Assembly: GCF_001676025.1 (NCBI RefSeq)
Contig: NZ_LZFW01000035.1
Span: forward strand, 62,001-126,000
DNA length: 64,000 bases
Direction: 5' to 3'
DNA from: Vibrio sp. UCD-FRSSP16_30
Lineage (GTDB): Bacteria; Pseudomonadota; Gammaproteobacteria; Enterobacterales; Vibrionaceae
Part shown: positions 17,100-26,957 of the stretch, one piece after another
How positions within the stretch are numbered: position 1 is the first letter of the stretch
Layout: the number at the start of each line of letters is the position of its first letter
The notes under the pieces: model-generated
The model's input: the letters and a program-made list of their open reading frames with translations, nothing else
What the model was told of the DNA's origin: nothing
Database searches by the model: none
Position numbers and translations under genes: made by a program

Positions 17100-18104
17100 C
17101 TATAACTGATAGTAAGCTTTGTACCAGTCAGCGAAGGCTTGCACGCCTTCTTTGACCTTAACTTGTGGCTTGTAGCCTGTTGCTTTAAACAGATCTTCAG
17201 TATCGGCATACGTTGCGTAAACATCGCCCGGCTGCATTGGCATGAAGTTTTTCTTCGCTTCGATGCCTAATGCATCTTCTAGCGCTTCAATGTATTCCAT
17301 CAATTTTACAGGGCTACCATGACCGATATTGTACACTCGGTATGGCGCTGAGCTTGTAGCTGGGGAGCCTTGCTCAACACTCCAATCAGCATTGGTTTCA
17401 GGTATCACATCTTGAATGCGAATAATGCCTTCAACGATGTCATCAATGTAAGTAAAGTCGCGCTGCATATCACCATTGTTATACACATCAATGGCTTCGC
17501 CGTTCACAATAGCCTTAGTAAACTTAAATAACGCCATATCTGGGCGTCCCCAAGGGCCATATACGGTAAAGAAACGTAATCCGGTTGTTGGGATACCATA
17601 AAGGTGTGAATAGCTGTGCGCCATCAGCTCGTTTGATTTTTTGGTGGCAGCATACAGTGAAATCGGATGATCCACAGAATCTGTCGTATCAAATGGCATT
17701 TTTCTATTAAGCCCATACACAGAGCTTGATGATGCATACACAAGATGCTTGATCTTATGATGGCGACAGCCTTCAAGAATCGTTAGATGGCCAACAAGGT
17801 TACTATCTGCATAGGCTAGTGGGTTATCAATAGAATAACGAACCCCAGCTTGAGCGGCTAAATGAATCACCTTATCAAACAGTTCATCAGCAAAAAGAGT
17901 CGCTATGCCTTCGCGATCCGCTAAATCTAGCTCTACGAACTTAAATTTGTCATGCACAATACGCTTTAGACGATCTTCTTTTAAAGATACTTGATAATAA
18001 TCATTCATATTGTCGATACCGACAACTTCATGACCTGCCTGCGTTAAACGCTCAACCACAGCACTACCAATGAAGCCGGCAGCTCCAGTCACTAAATATT
18101 TCAT
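17100..18104 (-). CDS. NAD-dependent epimerase, UDP-glucuronate 4-epimerase-like
   Basis: 334-residue extended SDR. NAD loop [12 protein letters not shown] at the N-terminus, Ser in YASSSSVYG and the YAATKKSNE active-site Tyr-Lys pair, then [18 protein letters not shown], the substrate-binding block typical of UDP-glucuronate epimerases (LspL/Cap1J/WcvA-like). It would make UDP-galacturonate for a surface polysaccharide. The start is ATG 18104, whose ATGA overlaps the mutM stop; a further upstream in-frame start would lie inside mutM. UDP-GlcNAc or dTDP-sugar substrates cannot be fully excluded. Confidence 0.82.
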   Translation of the reverse strand: MKYLVTGAAGFIGSAVVERLTQAGHEVVGIDNMNDYYQVSLKEDRLKRIVHDKFKFVELDLADREGIATLFADELFDKVIHLAAQAGVRYSIDNPLAYADSNLVGHLTILEGCRHHKIKHLVYASSSSVYGLNRKMPFDTTDSVDHPISLYAATKKSNELMAHSYSHLYGIPTTGLRFFTVYGPWGRPDMALFKFTKAIVNGEAIDVYNNGDMQRDFTYIDDIVEGIIRIQDVIPETNADWSVEQGSPATSSAPYRVYNIGHGSPVKLMEYIEALEDALGIEAKKNFMPMQPGDVYATYADTEDLFKATGYKPQVKVKEGVQAFADWYKAYYQL

Positions 18105-18922
18105 ACTATTTCCTTTTGCTGGCATGCTTCACACCAAAATGTATTTCTTTGACCAATCATTTGTTGGCTAATTTCTGTTTCACAAACAAGGCACGGCTGA
18201 CCCGCTTTACCATAAACTTGTAGTTTTTGAGCAAAATACCCCGGTTTACCATCGGGCTGCTCAAAATCATTCAACGTGGTTCCGCCTTGTTTAATGGCAT
18301 TCGCAAGAACCTGTTTGATTTCTTCCACCAGCCACTGCCATTCTTCATAACTCAATGTATTAGCAGGTCTTAATGGATGAATTTTAGCATTAAATAAGGA
18401 TTCATTAGCGTAGATATTTCCCACACCAACCACAACCTTATTGTCCATAATGAATTGCTTTACGGCGATGCGTCGCTTTGCGGCTAATTGAACAATATGC
18501 TCGACACAAAATTCATCCGAAAGCGGCTCAGGACCGAGGTTATCAATAAGAGATAGAGATTCACCTTTATCGATCCACAGCCACGAACCAAATCGGCGAG
18601 GATCGTTATAGCGTAGCATCTTGCCATTTTGCAGAACAAGATCCACATGATCATGCTTAGTGGGATCAAGGTTTTCATCTTGGATTCGCAATGATCCCGA
18701 CATGCCTAAGTGCACCACAATACTCCCCTGCTTGGTTTCAAGCAGTAGATATTTAGCACGGCGACTGACTGTATCAATGGTGACTCCCGCCAGTTGTTGT
18801 AGCCTATCGGGTACCAACCAACGTAATTGAGGTTGGCGTACCACAATCTTTTTGATTTTTTGACCAGTAATATGAGGGCTTATGCCCATTCTGGATACTT
18901 CAACTTCTGGTAACTCTGGCAT
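18101..18922 (-). CDS. mutM: Formamidopyrimidine-DNA glycosylase (Fpg)
   Basis: 273-residue base-excision repair enzyme for 8-oxoguanine and formamidopyrimidines. The processed N-terminus [10 protein letters not shown] contains the catalytic Pro1, Glu2 and Glu5. A conserved Lys is in the LGMSGSLR region, and the C-terminal zinc finger has CLVC and CEAC pairs. Full length. It starts the mutM-epimerase pair, downstream of the rpmG terminator. Confidence 0.95.
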   Translation of the reverse strand: MPELPEVEVSRMGISPHITGQKIKKIVVRQPQLRWLVPDRLQQLAGVTIDTVSRRAKYLLLETKQGSIVVHLGMSGSLRIQDENLDPTKHDHVDLVLQNGKMLRYNDPRRFGSWLWIDKGESLSLIDNLGPEPLSDEFCVEHIVQLAAKRRIAVKQFIMDNKVVVGVGNIYANESLFNAKIHPLRPANTLSYEEWQWLVEEIKQVLANAIKQGGTTLNDFEQPDGKPGYFAQKLQVYGKAGQPCLVCETEISQQMIGQRNTFWCEACQQKEIV

Positions 18923-18973
18923 GAATCGCTCAAATAATTCAGTAATAACTCAAGTCTAACGTTTTTTAGGCAT

Positions 18974-19004
18974 AAAAAAACCCAGCAACAAGTGCTGGGT
19001 TTTT
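18974..19004 (-). terminator. rpmBG transcription terminator
   Basis: GC-rich 7-bp stem (CCCAGCA, 18981-18987, with TGCTGGG, 18993-18999) and a 5-nt loop, flanked by seven T residues on the reverse strand (18974-18980). It lies 25 bp after the rpmG stop and ahead of mutM. A T-run on the other strand also exists, so it could act in both directions. Confidence 0.85.
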
Positions 19005-19028
19005 ATGTTCTGCTTAAAGAAGTATCAA

Positions 19029-19196
19029 TTACTTGATTTTAGCTTCTTTATACATAACGTGCTGACGAACAACTGGATCAAATTTCTTGATCTCAAATTT
19101 GCCCGGCATGTTACGCTTGTTTTTATCTGTAGTATAGAAGTGACCTGTACCAGCAGAAGAAACAAGTTTGATTTTTTCGCGAATGCCTTTAGCCAT
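19029..19196 (-). CDS. rpmG: 50S ribosomal protein L33
   Basis: Short gene of 55 codons. Translation begins [16 protein letters not shown] and ends VMYKEAKIK, the standard bacterial L33. This variant lacks the zinc-binding Cys pairs (C-minus type), as in most enterobacteria and vibrios. Located 13 bp after rpmB, in the usual rpmB-rpmG operon, and followed by a strong terminator. Confidence 0.97.
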   Translation of the reverse strand: MAKGIREKIKLVSSAGTGHFYTTDKNKRNMPGKFEIKKFDPVVRQHVMYKEAKIK

Positions 19197-19209
19197 TGCT
19201 CAATTCCTC

Positions 19210-19446
19210 TTAAACGTTTTCGCCACGTGCACGGATATCAACAAGTACAGCATCAATGCCTTTCTTATCAATAATACGCATGCCTTTAGCAGTTAGACGT
19301 AGTTTAACAAAACGTTTTTCGCTCTCTACCCAGAAACGATGAGTTTGTAGGTTCGGCAGAAAACGGCGCTTAGTAGCGTTGCGTGCGTGAGAACGGTTGT
19401 TACCCGTTACAGGACGCTTACCAGTTACTTGGCATACTCGGGACAT
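19210..19446 (-). CDS. rpmB: 50S ribosomal protein L28
   Basis: 78 residues from ATG 19446: [17 protein letters not shown] is the L28 start, and the length equals E. coli L28. An in-frame start five codons upstream is not needed. GGAGA precedes the chosen ATG. First gene of rpmBG, with a promoter about 110 bp upstream and a leader that contains a Shine-Dalgarno-like hairpin. Confidence 0.97.
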   Translation of the reverse strand: MSRVCQVTGKRPVTGNNRSHARNATKRRFLPNLQTHRFWVESEKRFVKLRLTAKGMRIIDKKGIDAVLVDIRARGENV

Positions 19447-19495
19447 GAATGTCTTCTCCAAATCGTTTCAGCTCGATATCAACCTTGATGGTCGA

Positions 19496-19509
19496 ACCTC
19501 CAAGGAGGT
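19496..19509 (-). repeat. Hairpin in the rpmB leader pairing a Shine-Dalgarno with an anti-Shine-Dalgarno sequence
   Basis: 14-bp inverted repeat: 6-nt arms (ACCTCC and GGAGGT) around 2 nt. On the rpmB transcript it reads ACCTCCTT followed by GGAGGT. ACCTCCTT is the same as the anti-SD core at the 3' end of 16S rRNA. No start codon follows GGAGGT at usable distance. It lies in the 5' leader about 50 nt upstream of rpmB. Function unknown. Confidence 0.5.
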
Positions 19510-19555
19510 CAAAAACCATTATGGAAAATCCATACAAGGCTATCAAAGGTCGCGT

Positions 19556-19584
19556 ATTATACTAACTTGACGAGAATTGCTCAA
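19556..19584 (-). promoter_or_regulatory. rpmBG sigma-70 promoter
   Basis: Reverse strand TTGAGC (19579-19584), 17-bp spacer, perfect TATAAT (19556-19561). It predicts a transcription start near 19549 and a leader of about 100 nt before rpmB. Best sigma-70 promoter in the window by eye. The 380-bp gap 19447-19826 otherwise holds this leader, the recG-side inverted repeat and no gene. Confidence 0.8.
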
Positions 19585-19744
19585 GACCCGAACAGATCCT
19601 TTTTACAGAATTTGGTGATCTTTTTTGAGCAGAGCTGATTTTATGTTCAAAAATAGTGCGCGTATGTTACCAGATTTCTTACACCCTACAACAACTAATT
19701 ACCTATCAGACCTATATTTAATTAAACATGACTGCGATTTGTGT

Positions 19745-19774
19745 TTCGCTAGGGTAAATTGTTAACCTAGCGAA
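19745..19774. repeat. 30-bp inverted repeat upstream of recG
   Basis: Arms of 13 bp (19745-19757, TTCGCTAGGGTAA; 19762-19774, TTAACCTAGCGAA), one mismatch, 4-nt loop. About 50 bp before the recG start. There is no T-run on either side and no gene ends here, so it is not a standard terminator. It could be an operator or an mRNA leader structure. Confidence 0.6.
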
Positions 19775-19826
19775 GTTCATAATTTACCATCATACTTATA
19801 TAAATCATTTACTTACTGAGGCCAGA

Positions 19827-21905
19827 ATGTCGCAACTCCTATCTTCAATCCCACTAACTTCCCTAAATGGCGTTGGTGCAAAAGTTGCTGAGAAGCTTGC
19901 CAAGGTGGGTCTTAGCTCTGTTCAGGACCTTTTATTCCATCTTCCGCATCGTTATGAAGACCGAACTCGCGTTTATCCGATGATCGGTTTACATGCTGGC
20001 ATCTGGGCGGGAGTACAGGGCAAAGTCATGACGGTGGATACCGTTTTTGCTCGCAGAAAAATGCTCACGGTAAAAATTAGCGATGGAAATGGCACCATTA
20101 CTCTGCGTTTTTTCAACTTTACCGCAGGAATGAAGAATAATTTTAGTGAAGGTAAATGGGTACATGCTTATGGTGAGGTTAAACGAGGCAATCAAGGATT
20201 AGAGATCGTTCATCCTGATTTTAAGTTTTTCAATGAAGGCAAAGAAACAACCACTGAATCTAATTTAACGCCAGTTTACCCCACGACAGATGGACTGCGT
20301 CAGTTAACACTGCGTAACCTCACCGATCAAGCTTTAGAGTTGCTTGATAAATCGGCCGTTAAAGAGCTACTACCTGACGGACTTTATGATTCACAACTGT
20401 CCTTAAACCAAGCTTTGCATATCGTTCACAGACCTTCACCAGAAATCAATATCGAACAGTTTGATTCTGGACGTCACCCATCGCAATTGCGCCTAATCAT
20501 TGAAGAGCTTCTGGCACAGAACCTTTCCATGCTAGCACTGAGAAGTAAGGGTCAGCTCGACAATGCGATTGATCTTCCTGCATCAACTCGCTTTAAACAA
20601 CAATTATTAGATTTATTGCCTTTTTCTCCTACCAACGCCCAAACTCGAGTAGTAAAAGAGATCGAGGACGATCTTATAAAGCCCCACCCTATGATGCGCT
20701 TAGTACAAGGCGATGTAGGGTCAGGTAAAACTCTTGTCGCCGCACTTGCTGCTGTAACTGCGATAGAGCAAGGCAAGCAAGTGGCATTAATGGCACCGAC
20801 TGAACTGCTTGCTGAGCAGCATGCGATTAACTTTAGTCATTGGTTTGAAACGCTTGGTATAAAAGTAGGATGGCTAGCCGGTAAGGTCACAGGTAAAGCA
20901 AAACAAACTCAGCTTGCCGCTATCGCCAGTGGTGAAGCGCAAATGGTAGTGGGTACTCACGCTCTTTTTCAAGAGCAGGTGAAATTTCATAACCTGTCAC
21001 TGGTGATCATTGATGAGCAGCACCGCTTTGGCGTGCATCAACGTTTAGAGCTTCGAGAAAAAGGCGCATCTGCTGGTCACTATCCTCATCAGTTAATCAT
21101 GACCGCAACGCCAATTCCAAGAACTTTAGCCATGACCGCCTACGCCGATCTGGAAACGTCAATTATTGATGAACTACCACCTGGGCGTACGCCAATCCAG
21201 ACCGTGGCCATTCCTGATACCAAACGCGCTGATATTATTGAGCGTATTCGCAGTGCTTGTGCACACGAAGGCAAGCAAGCCTACTGGGTGTGTACACTTA
21301 TTGACGAGTCTGAAGTGTTAGAAGCGCAAGCCGCCGCAGAAATTGCCGAAGAGCTAACCGCAAAACTGCCTGAGTTAAAAATAGGACTTGTGCATGGCCG
21401 CATGAAACCGGCTGAAAAACAATCCATCATGCAACAATTTAAAGCTAATGAACTACAGCTTCTAGTCGCTACGACAGTCATAGAAGTTGGCGTTGATGTC
21501 CCTAATGCTAGCCTTATGATCATAGAAAACCCTGAACGTCTAGGTCTTGCTCAACTGCACCAATTACGCGGTCGTGTTGGTCGGGGCACCGTTGCTAGTC
21601 ACTGCGTTCTGTTATATCACGCACCACTGTCTAAAACAGCGCAAAAACGTTTAGGGGTACTTAGGGAAAGTAACGATGGTTTTATTATTGCTCAGCGAGA
21701 TTTAGAAATAAGAGGGCCAGGTGAACTGCTTGGCACTAAACAAACTGGCGTCGCAGATTTTAAAATCGCAGATTTACTGCGAGATCAGCACCTGATTCCC
21801 CAAGTGCAAAAGATGGCACGTTTTATCCACCAGCAATACCCGCAAAATGCACAAGCTATTATTGAACGCTGGATCATCAATAGTGATGAATACGCTAAAG
21901 CGTAA
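19827..21905 (+). CDS. recG: ATP-dependent DNA helicase RecG
   Basis: 692-residue branch-migration helicase acting on stalled forks and Holliday junctions. N-terminal wedge/OB region (about 60-160), helicase domain 1 with Walker A GDVGSGKTLVAA and DEQH box (IIDEQHRFG), then motif III TATPIPRTLA, and domain 2 with QLRGRVGRG. Full length and intact. ATG 19827 gives the standard N-terminus (LSSIPLTSLNGVGAKVAEKL, a helix-hairpin-helix-like start). Convergent with tex. Confidence 0.96.
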   Translation: MSQLLSSIPLTSLNGVGAKVAEKLAKVGLSSVQDLLFHLPHRYEDRTRVYPMIGLHAGIWAGVQGKVMTVDTVFARRKMLTVKISDGNGTITLRFFNFTAGMKNNFSEGKWVHAYGEVKRGNQGLEIVHPDFKFFNEGKETTTESNLTPVYPTTDGLRQLTLRNLTDQALELLDKSAVKELLPDGLYDSQLSLNQALHIVHRPSPEINIEQFDSGRHPSQLRLIIEELLAQNLSMLALRSKGQLDNAIDLPASTRFKQQLLDLLPFSPTNAQTRVVKEIEDDLIKPHPMMRLVQGDVGSGKTLVAALAAVTAIEQGKQVALMAPTELLAEQHAINFSHWFETLGIKVGWLAGKVTGKAKQTQLAAIASGEAQMVVGTHALFQEQVKFHNLSLVIIDEQHRFGVHQRLELREKGASAGHYPHQLIMTATPIPRTLAMTAYADLETSIIDELPPGRTPIQTVAIPDTKRADIIERIRSACAHEGKQAYWVCTLIDESEVLEAQAAAEIAEELTAKLPELKIGLVHGRMKPAEKQSIMQQFKANELQLLVATTVIEVGVDVPNASLMIIENPERLGLAQLHQLRGRVGRGTVASHCVLLYHAPLSKTAQKRLGVLRESNDGFIIAQRDLEIRGPGELLGTKQTGVADFKIADLLRDQHLIPQVQKMARFIHQQYPQNAQAIIERWIINSDEYAKA

Positions 21906-21943
21906 AATCAAATACCAATCGTAGTCAATCTCTAACAAGCAAC

Positions 21944-21966
21944 AAAAAGCCCCAAAATTTGGGGCT
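21944..21966 (-). terminator. tex transcription terminator
   Basis: 9-bp stem AGCCCCAAA (21948-21956) with TTTGGGGCT (21958-21966) and a minimal loop; on the reverse strand it runs into TTTTT (21944-21948). It lies about 37 bp beyond the tex stop. There is no T-run on the forward strand, so recG would not use it well. Confidence 0.8.
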
Positions 21967-22002
21967 AAATTATAAAAATAAGCAACTAGATAGAAAATAT
22001 CA

Positions 22003-24327
22003 TTAACGGCGCTTTTTACCAGCATTAGCAAAAGCGGCAGCCATTGCACCGCCCACACCATTATCGGTAGAGCCACGATTATCACGGCGCTCATTCTTCA
22101 CTGGACGTTTGCTATCTTGCGAAGGTTGCGGGCGGCTAGCACGGTTATCTTGCCCTGCCTGATCAGTTAAACGCATCGATAATGCAATACGCTTACGCTG
22201 AATATCCACTTCCATGACCTTAACCTTCACTATGTCGCCTGCTTTTACTACCTCGCGAGGATCAGACACATACTTATCGGTTAATGCCGAGATATGCACC
22301 AATCCATCTTGATGCACACCAATATCGACAAAAGCGCCAAAGTTAGCCACGTTAGAGACAACACCTTCAAGAATCATATCCACTTCCAGATCTGATACCT
22401 TATTAATGCCTTCAGCAAAGGTCGCCGTTTTAAATTCAGGTCTTGGATCGCGGCCCGGTTTATCTAGCTCTTTAATAATATCGGTAACCGTTGGCAAACC
22501 AAATTGCTCGTTAGTAAAGTCAATCGCACTTAACTTACCCAAGAAGTCGCTATCACCAATAAGGTTGGAAATAGGCTTACTGGTTTTTTCAGCGATACTT
22601 TTTACAACCGGATAGGCTTCCGGGTGAACAGAAGATGAATCCAAAGGATTACGACCATTCATAATACGTAAGAAGCCGGCGCTTTGTTCAAAGGCTTTTG
22701 GCCCCATTCGCGCCACTTTTTTAAGGCTAGCTCGGCTTTCAAAGCGGCCATTATCATCACGATGCGTAACAATATTTTGCGCTAATGTTGTGGATAAACC
22801 CGCTACACGATTTAGCAAGGCTGCAGATGCGGTATTCACATCCACACCCACCGCATTCACACAGTCTTCCACCACTGCATCCAGACGTTTTGCTAAAGAA
22901 GACTGACCTACATCATGCTGATATTGACCAACACCAATAGATTTAGGCTCAATTTTCACAAGCTCAGCCAATGGATCTTGCAAGCGACGAGCAATAGAGA
23001 CCGCGCCGCGCAGCGAAACATCCATATTAGGAAACTCATTGGCCGCAAGCTCTGATGCCGAATAAACCGACGCACCCGCCTCACTAACAACCACTTTTTG
23101 CACCTTAGTGCCATTTTTAATTAACTCGCCAATAAAGCTGTCTGATTCACGAGATGCCGTGCCATTACCAATCGCCACCAAATCAACATTATGTTGTTTA
23201 ATTAGACGGTCAATAACCTGCAAAGATTTATCGTATTGCTTTTGCGGTGCGTGAGGATAAATGACCTCAGTGGCCAACACTTTACCGGTACCATCAACAA
23301 CCGCAATTTTACAACCCGTTCTTAAACCTGGATCCAAGCCTAACGTCGCTCGCGGACCTGCCGGTGCGGCCATCAATAAGTCTTTTAAGTTAGTAGCAAA
23401 AACCTCAATCGCATCTACTTCAGAGCGCTCTTTCATCGCAGACATTAATTCTGTTTCAAGGTGCATGGATACTTTTACTTTCCACGCAAAACTGATGACT
23501 TGTTTGCGCCAAACATCTGCAGGAGCATCGCTAAGAGAAATACGATAGTGATCAGCAATGATCGTTTCGCAATATGAGGTGCGAATAGAAGGCTCTTGAG
23601 CAGGATCGGCATTTAATGACAGCTGTAAAAAGCCCTCGTTGCGACCACGAAGCATCGCCAGCGCACGATGAGAAGGTACGCGACTGATCGACTCATTGTG
23701 TTCAAAGTAGTCTTTGAATTTCTCACCTGCCGATTCTTTACCAGAAACAACGCTCGATTGTAGCTGTGCGTGTTTGTTTAAGTAACGTCTTAGCTTTTCC
23801 AGTAAATCGGCATCTTCAGCAATGCGCTCCATTACAATGGCACGTGCACCATCTAAAGCAGCTTTGCTATCGGCGATACCTTTTTCTGCATTGACATAAT
23901 CTTGAGCTACCGTTTCTGGCACCAGTGAAGGTGTATTCCAAATCGCATCCGCTAACGGCTCTAGCCCAGCTTCAATGGCGATTTGCCCTTTGGTGCGACG
24001 CTTAGGTTTATAAGGAAGATACAGATCTTCTAGACGCGTTTTATTGTCAGCCTGATTAATCTCTTTTTCTAATGCCGAGGTTAACTTTCCTTGCTCAGAA
24101 ATAGATTTCAAAATGGATTGTCTACGTTCAGCCAATTCACGAAGGTAAGTCAAACGACTGTCTAAAGTACGCAACTGGGTATCATCAAGCCCACCGGTGA
24201 CTTCTTTTCGATAACGAGCAATAAATGGCACGGTGTTTCCTTCATCAATCAGATTCGCGGTTGCGGTTACCTGTTGTGTAGAAACACTAAGCTCAGTGGC
24301 AATAATCTGAAAAATCGTCTGACTCAT
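22003..24327 (-). CDS. tex: Transcription accessory protein Tex, S1 RNA-binding
   Basis: 774 residues with the complete Tex architecture: helical N-terminal region ([16 protein letters not shown]), YqgF/RNase H-like domain ([18 protein letters not shown], about residue 330), helix-hairpin-helix region ([20 protein letters not shown]) and a C-terminal S1 domain ([21 protein letters not shown], about 650). The tail is basic and low in complexity ([14 protein letters not shown], ending GKKRR). It binds nucleic acid and affects transcription; the exact biochemical role is not settled. Single-gene unit with its own terminator. Confidence 0.94.
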   Translation of the reverse strand: MSQTIFQIIATELSVSTQQVTATANLIDEGNTVPFIARYRKEVTGGLDDTQLRTLDSRLTYLRELAERRQSILKSISEQGKLTSALEKEINQADNKTRLEDLYLPYKPKRRTKGQIAIEAGLEPLADAIWNTPSLVPETVAQDYVNAEKGIADSKAALDGARAIVMERIAEDADLLEKLRRYLNKHAQLQSSVVSGKESAGEKFKDYFEHNESISRVPSHRALAMLRGRNEGFLQLSLNADPAQEPSIRTSYCETIIADHYRISLSDAPADVWRKQVISFAWKVKVSMHLETELMSAMKERSEVDAIEVFATNLKDLLMAAPAGPRATLGLDPGLRTGCKIAVVDGTGKVLATEVIYPHAPQKQYDKSLQVIDRLIKQHNVDLVAIGNGTASRESDSFIGELIKNGTKVQKVVVSEAGASVYSASELAANEFPNMDVSLRGAVSIARRLQDPLAELVKIEPKSIGVGQYQHDVGQSSLAKRLDAVVEDCVNAVGVDVNTASAALLNRVAGLSTTLAQNIVTHRDDNGRFESRASLKKVARMGPKAFEQSAGFLRIMNGRNPLDSSSVHPEAYPVVKSIAEKTSKPISNLIGDSDFLGKLSAIDFTNEQFGLPTVTDIIKELDKPGRDPRPEFKTATFAEGINKVSDLEVDMILEGVVSNVANFGAFVDIGVHQDGLVHISALTDKYVSDPREVVKAGDIVKVKVMEVDIQRKRIALSMRLTDQAGQDNRASRPQPSQDSKRPVKNERRDNRGSTDNGVGGAMAAAFANAGKKRR

Positions 24328-24542
24328 CTTGATTCACATTTTTTGTTTGAAGTTGAAACTAACTATGGGGGCAAATGTCAGAAAAACCAGAGTTCTCAAC
24401 TGTAATCCAGCCGAATAAACTGCAATCAACTAGGTAAATTAAAGATTTAATCTCACATTACCCTGCAAGTTACTGATTATTAGTTAGAATTAACACAGAT
24501 TAATCGATAAAAACTCAATTAAGACAACTGCATTAGACATGG

Positions 24543-26453
24543 ATGTTGATAATGAAAAAAATAATTAAGCCCCTCTCATTGCTAATGGCTTCTTTAGCCA
24601 GTTTACCTATTCTCGCAGATGAGAAGGCGAGCCCTATTATGATGAAGGACAGTAAACACGCCTACACCACAGCAGAGCCTGCATTAAAGTGGCAAGATAA
24701 AGTGATCTTAGGACGCATAGAAAATGTGTATTACCAAGATATAGAATCACTCAATCAACAAGCTTTTATTGGCAAAATTGATACTGGTGCTGATACCACA
24801 TCAATGCATGCCGAAAATATTCACGTCTACAGCAACAACCCTAAATACAAAGGTCTACAAGACATAGAATTAATGCAAACCATTGTGGATGAGTTTGGCG
24901 GTTCTAAAAGCAACTGGTGGCTAGAGAGCTTTGATACACCAGAGCGCAATATCCAAGGTATTGTAAAATTTGATATTCGTCATCCAATATCAGGAGAGGT
25001 AATTCAGCAAGAACGACCATTGGCCCGTACCAGTGTCATTCGTAGTCGTACTAGTGAAATCCCTTTATATCGCCCAGTAATCAATATTCCTTTGCAAATT
25101 GCCGGTGTTACCGTCAATACCGATGTAAACCTCACCGATCGCAGCAATTTCTCAGCGCCTATTCTGATTGGTAAAACATTCCTCAAACAAAATGCTTGGG
25201 TATTTGCCGGTTACGATTACCTTCAGTCGCAAAATGATGCTCGCATTGTCGGTCGCAGTGAAGAGTTTTTTGTTAATGGCATCTCATTAAAAACCAGCTT
25301 CTCACTGGACAATAATTACAGCCAAATACATGCGCTAAACATTAAAGTAAGCAAAGATAAGAGTACGGTCACTTTTGATACTGCGAATAAAAAAGGTGAA
25401 CAAACAACCTTAACTCTACCACTAGAGCGCATGCTTAGAGTGGGTGGCGAAAAGCGTCCATTGGTATTTATCCCCGCTAAAGCAGGGACTTTTGAGCAAC
25501 CTATTTTAGCTTACCTTAAAGACCGCTCTAAACTCAGTTCCCAATTACGCCTAGGTAAAAACACCCTAAGCAAATACTTTATTATCGATACTTACGACAA
25601 AAACATACTTCGTTCAGAAGACATCACCTTTGCTCAGAAGATAGAAAAAAGAAATCCACTGGTAGTGACTACACATGAAATTATTTACTTTGATAATACG
25701 CCAGTAAATGCTGAGCCTTCATTTTCTATCAATACCCCAGTGCTTTTTGTGGATGGATTTGAGCTAAGCAAAGGCAAGCATGGTGAGCAAGTAAGCTTTT
25801 ATATTCCAGCGAGTAATGGCCAAGATAAAAAGGTCATCAAGAAAGTCGACCGTAAAATACGAATTGGCGAAACCGTGCGCCCAGTACTGAATGAACAAGT
25901 CGTCATTGGTGGCAAAAAAATCACCTTGGAATTTGCCTTAGAAGCCACTCGAAAAAATGAGAAGCCCTACTTTGCTATCGGCCGAGCCTTTCAAAAAGAA
26001 GGTGTCTTAATCAATACTCGAACAGAAGATCTCCTCGACCCTCGCCCACTGTTTCATGCCGGGCATATAGAAAAAGCCAAAGTCGAAGGTTTAAATATCC
26101 CAGTAAAACTGGATACTGGAGCGGATATTAGCTCCATCAACGCACTCAATATTCAACGCTTTGATAAAGATAATAAGCCAATGGTTACTTTTGATTATAA
26201 AAACGCCGATGGCTTACAAAAAACCTTCACTAAAGAAGTCGTGGATATCATGCGAATTCGAGCCAAAGCCGGTGAAAAACCTAATGAACGCCCCGTTGTC
26301 ATCATGAATGTTCAACTTGGTGAGGTAAATAAACCGGTGCGTGTTAACCTTCAAGATAGAAGCCGTTTTGAATACAGCATGATCCTTGGAAAGAACTTCC
26401 TTAAAAATGGGGTTGTAGTCAGTAGCGATGACACCTATCTACTAGGTAAATAA
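24543..26453 (+). CDS. Secreted four-repeat retropepsin-like protein (PF05618 'zinc protease' family)
   Basis: 636 residues. An N-terminal signal peptide (about 25 residues, ending LPILA-D) predicts periplasmic export. The mature part contains four tandem units. Unit 1 has an aspartyl-protease-like DTGAD at 80-84 and ends TDRSNFSAPILIGKTF (198-213). Unit 4 has DTGAD at 524-528 and ends QDRSRFEYSMILGKNF (604-619). Unit 2 (about 249-350) keeps the framework (SLDNNYSQIHALNI, KDRSKLSSQLRLGK) but lost TGA. Unit 3 (about 399-490) is more degenerate. The family is labelled 'ATP-dependent zinc protease' in databases, yet no HExxH or P-loop is visible. A second ATG at 24552 with GGA upstream may be the true start. 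Upstream of greB; function unknown. Confidence 0.7.
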   Translation: MLIMKKIIKPLSLLMASLASLPILADEKASPIMMKDSKHAYTTAEPALKWQDKVILGRIENVYYQDIESLNQQAFIGKIDTGADTTSMHAENIHVYSNNPKYKGLQDIELMQTIVDEFGGSKSNWWLESFDTPERNIQGIVKFDIRHPISGEVIQQERPLARTSVIRSRTSEIPLYRPVINIPLQIAGVTVNTDVNLTDRSNFSAPILIGKTFLKQNAWVFAGYDYLQSQNDARIVGRSEEFFVNGISLKTSFSLDNNYSQIHALNIKVSKDKSTVTFDTANKKGEQTTLTLPLERMLRVGGEKRPLVFIPAKAGTFEQPILAYLKDRSKLSSQLRLGKNTLSKYFIIDTYDKNILRSEDITFAQKIEKRNPLVVTTHEIIYFDNTPVNAEPSFSINTPVLFVDGFELSKGKHGEQVSFYIPASNGQDKKVIKKVDRKIRIGETVRPVLNEQVVIGGKKITLEFALEATRKNEKPYFAIGRAFQKEGVLINTRTEDLLDPRPLFHAGHIEKAKVEGLNIPVKLDTGADISSINALNIQRFDKDNKPMVTFDYKNADGLQKTFTKEVVDIMRIRAKAGEKPNERPVVIMNVQLGEVNKPVRVNLQDRSRFEYSMILGKNFLKNGVVVSSDDTYLLGK

Positions 26454-26477
26454 CATCAACATGAACCAAAGCATTAA

Positions 26478-26957
26478 ATGAAAACTAATTTAATTACCCG
26501 AGAGGGTTTTGACAAATTGCAAAAAGAGCACGATTACCTCTGGCACGAACGTCGTCCAGAGGTAACCAAAATTGTCACTTGGGCTGCTAGCCTAGGTGAC
26601 CGCTCCGAAAATGCAGACTATCAGTACAATAAAAGATTACTGCGTCAAATTGACCGCCGAGTACGCTATCTGCGCAAGAGAATGCCCGACCTAAAAGTAG
26701 TTGACCATTCACCAGCTCAAGACGGAAAAGTTTTCTTTGGGGCTTGGGTTGAGATAGAAAATGAGCAAGGCGATATCAAAAACTTCCGTATTGTAGGACC
26801 TGATGAAATTTATGGTGAAGAGATAGAGATTAAACAATATATCTCTATTGATTCCCCTATGGCGCGAGCGTTACTCAAAAAAGAAGTGGATGATGAAGTA
26901 ATGGTTAAAACGCCTGAAGGAAATAAAGAATGGTTTATAAACAAAATCAGTTATTAA
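26478..26957 (+). CDS. greB: Transcript cleavage factor GreB
   Basis: 159-residue RNA-polymerase secondary-channel factor that stimulates cleavage of backtracked transcripts. N-terminal coiled coil with the acidic tip (GDRSENADYQYNKRLLRQID, near residues 40-59), followed by the FKBP-like C-terminal domain. The basic RRVRYLRKRMPDL stretch separates it from GreA. The gene lies 24 bp after the repeat-protein gene and may be co-transcribed with it. The greB-ompR-envZ order is common in vibrios. Confidence 0.95.
   Translation: MKTNLITREGFDKLQKEHDYLWHERRPEVTKIVTWAASLGDRSENADYQYNKRLLRQIDRRVRYLRKRMPDLKVVDHSPAQDGKVFFGAWVEIENEQGDIKNFRIVGPDEIYGEEIEIKQYISIDSPMARALLKKEVDDEVMVKTPEGNKEWFINKISY

Noticed and set aside
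19005..19274. 89-codon forward frame over rpmG and rpmB
   Set aside because: Antisense to two ribosomal protein genes; the reverse strand encodes complete L33 and L28.
21774..22094. 106-codon reverse frame spanning the recG-tex gap
   Set aside because: Overlaps the ends of both recG and tex and contains the tex terminator hairpin.
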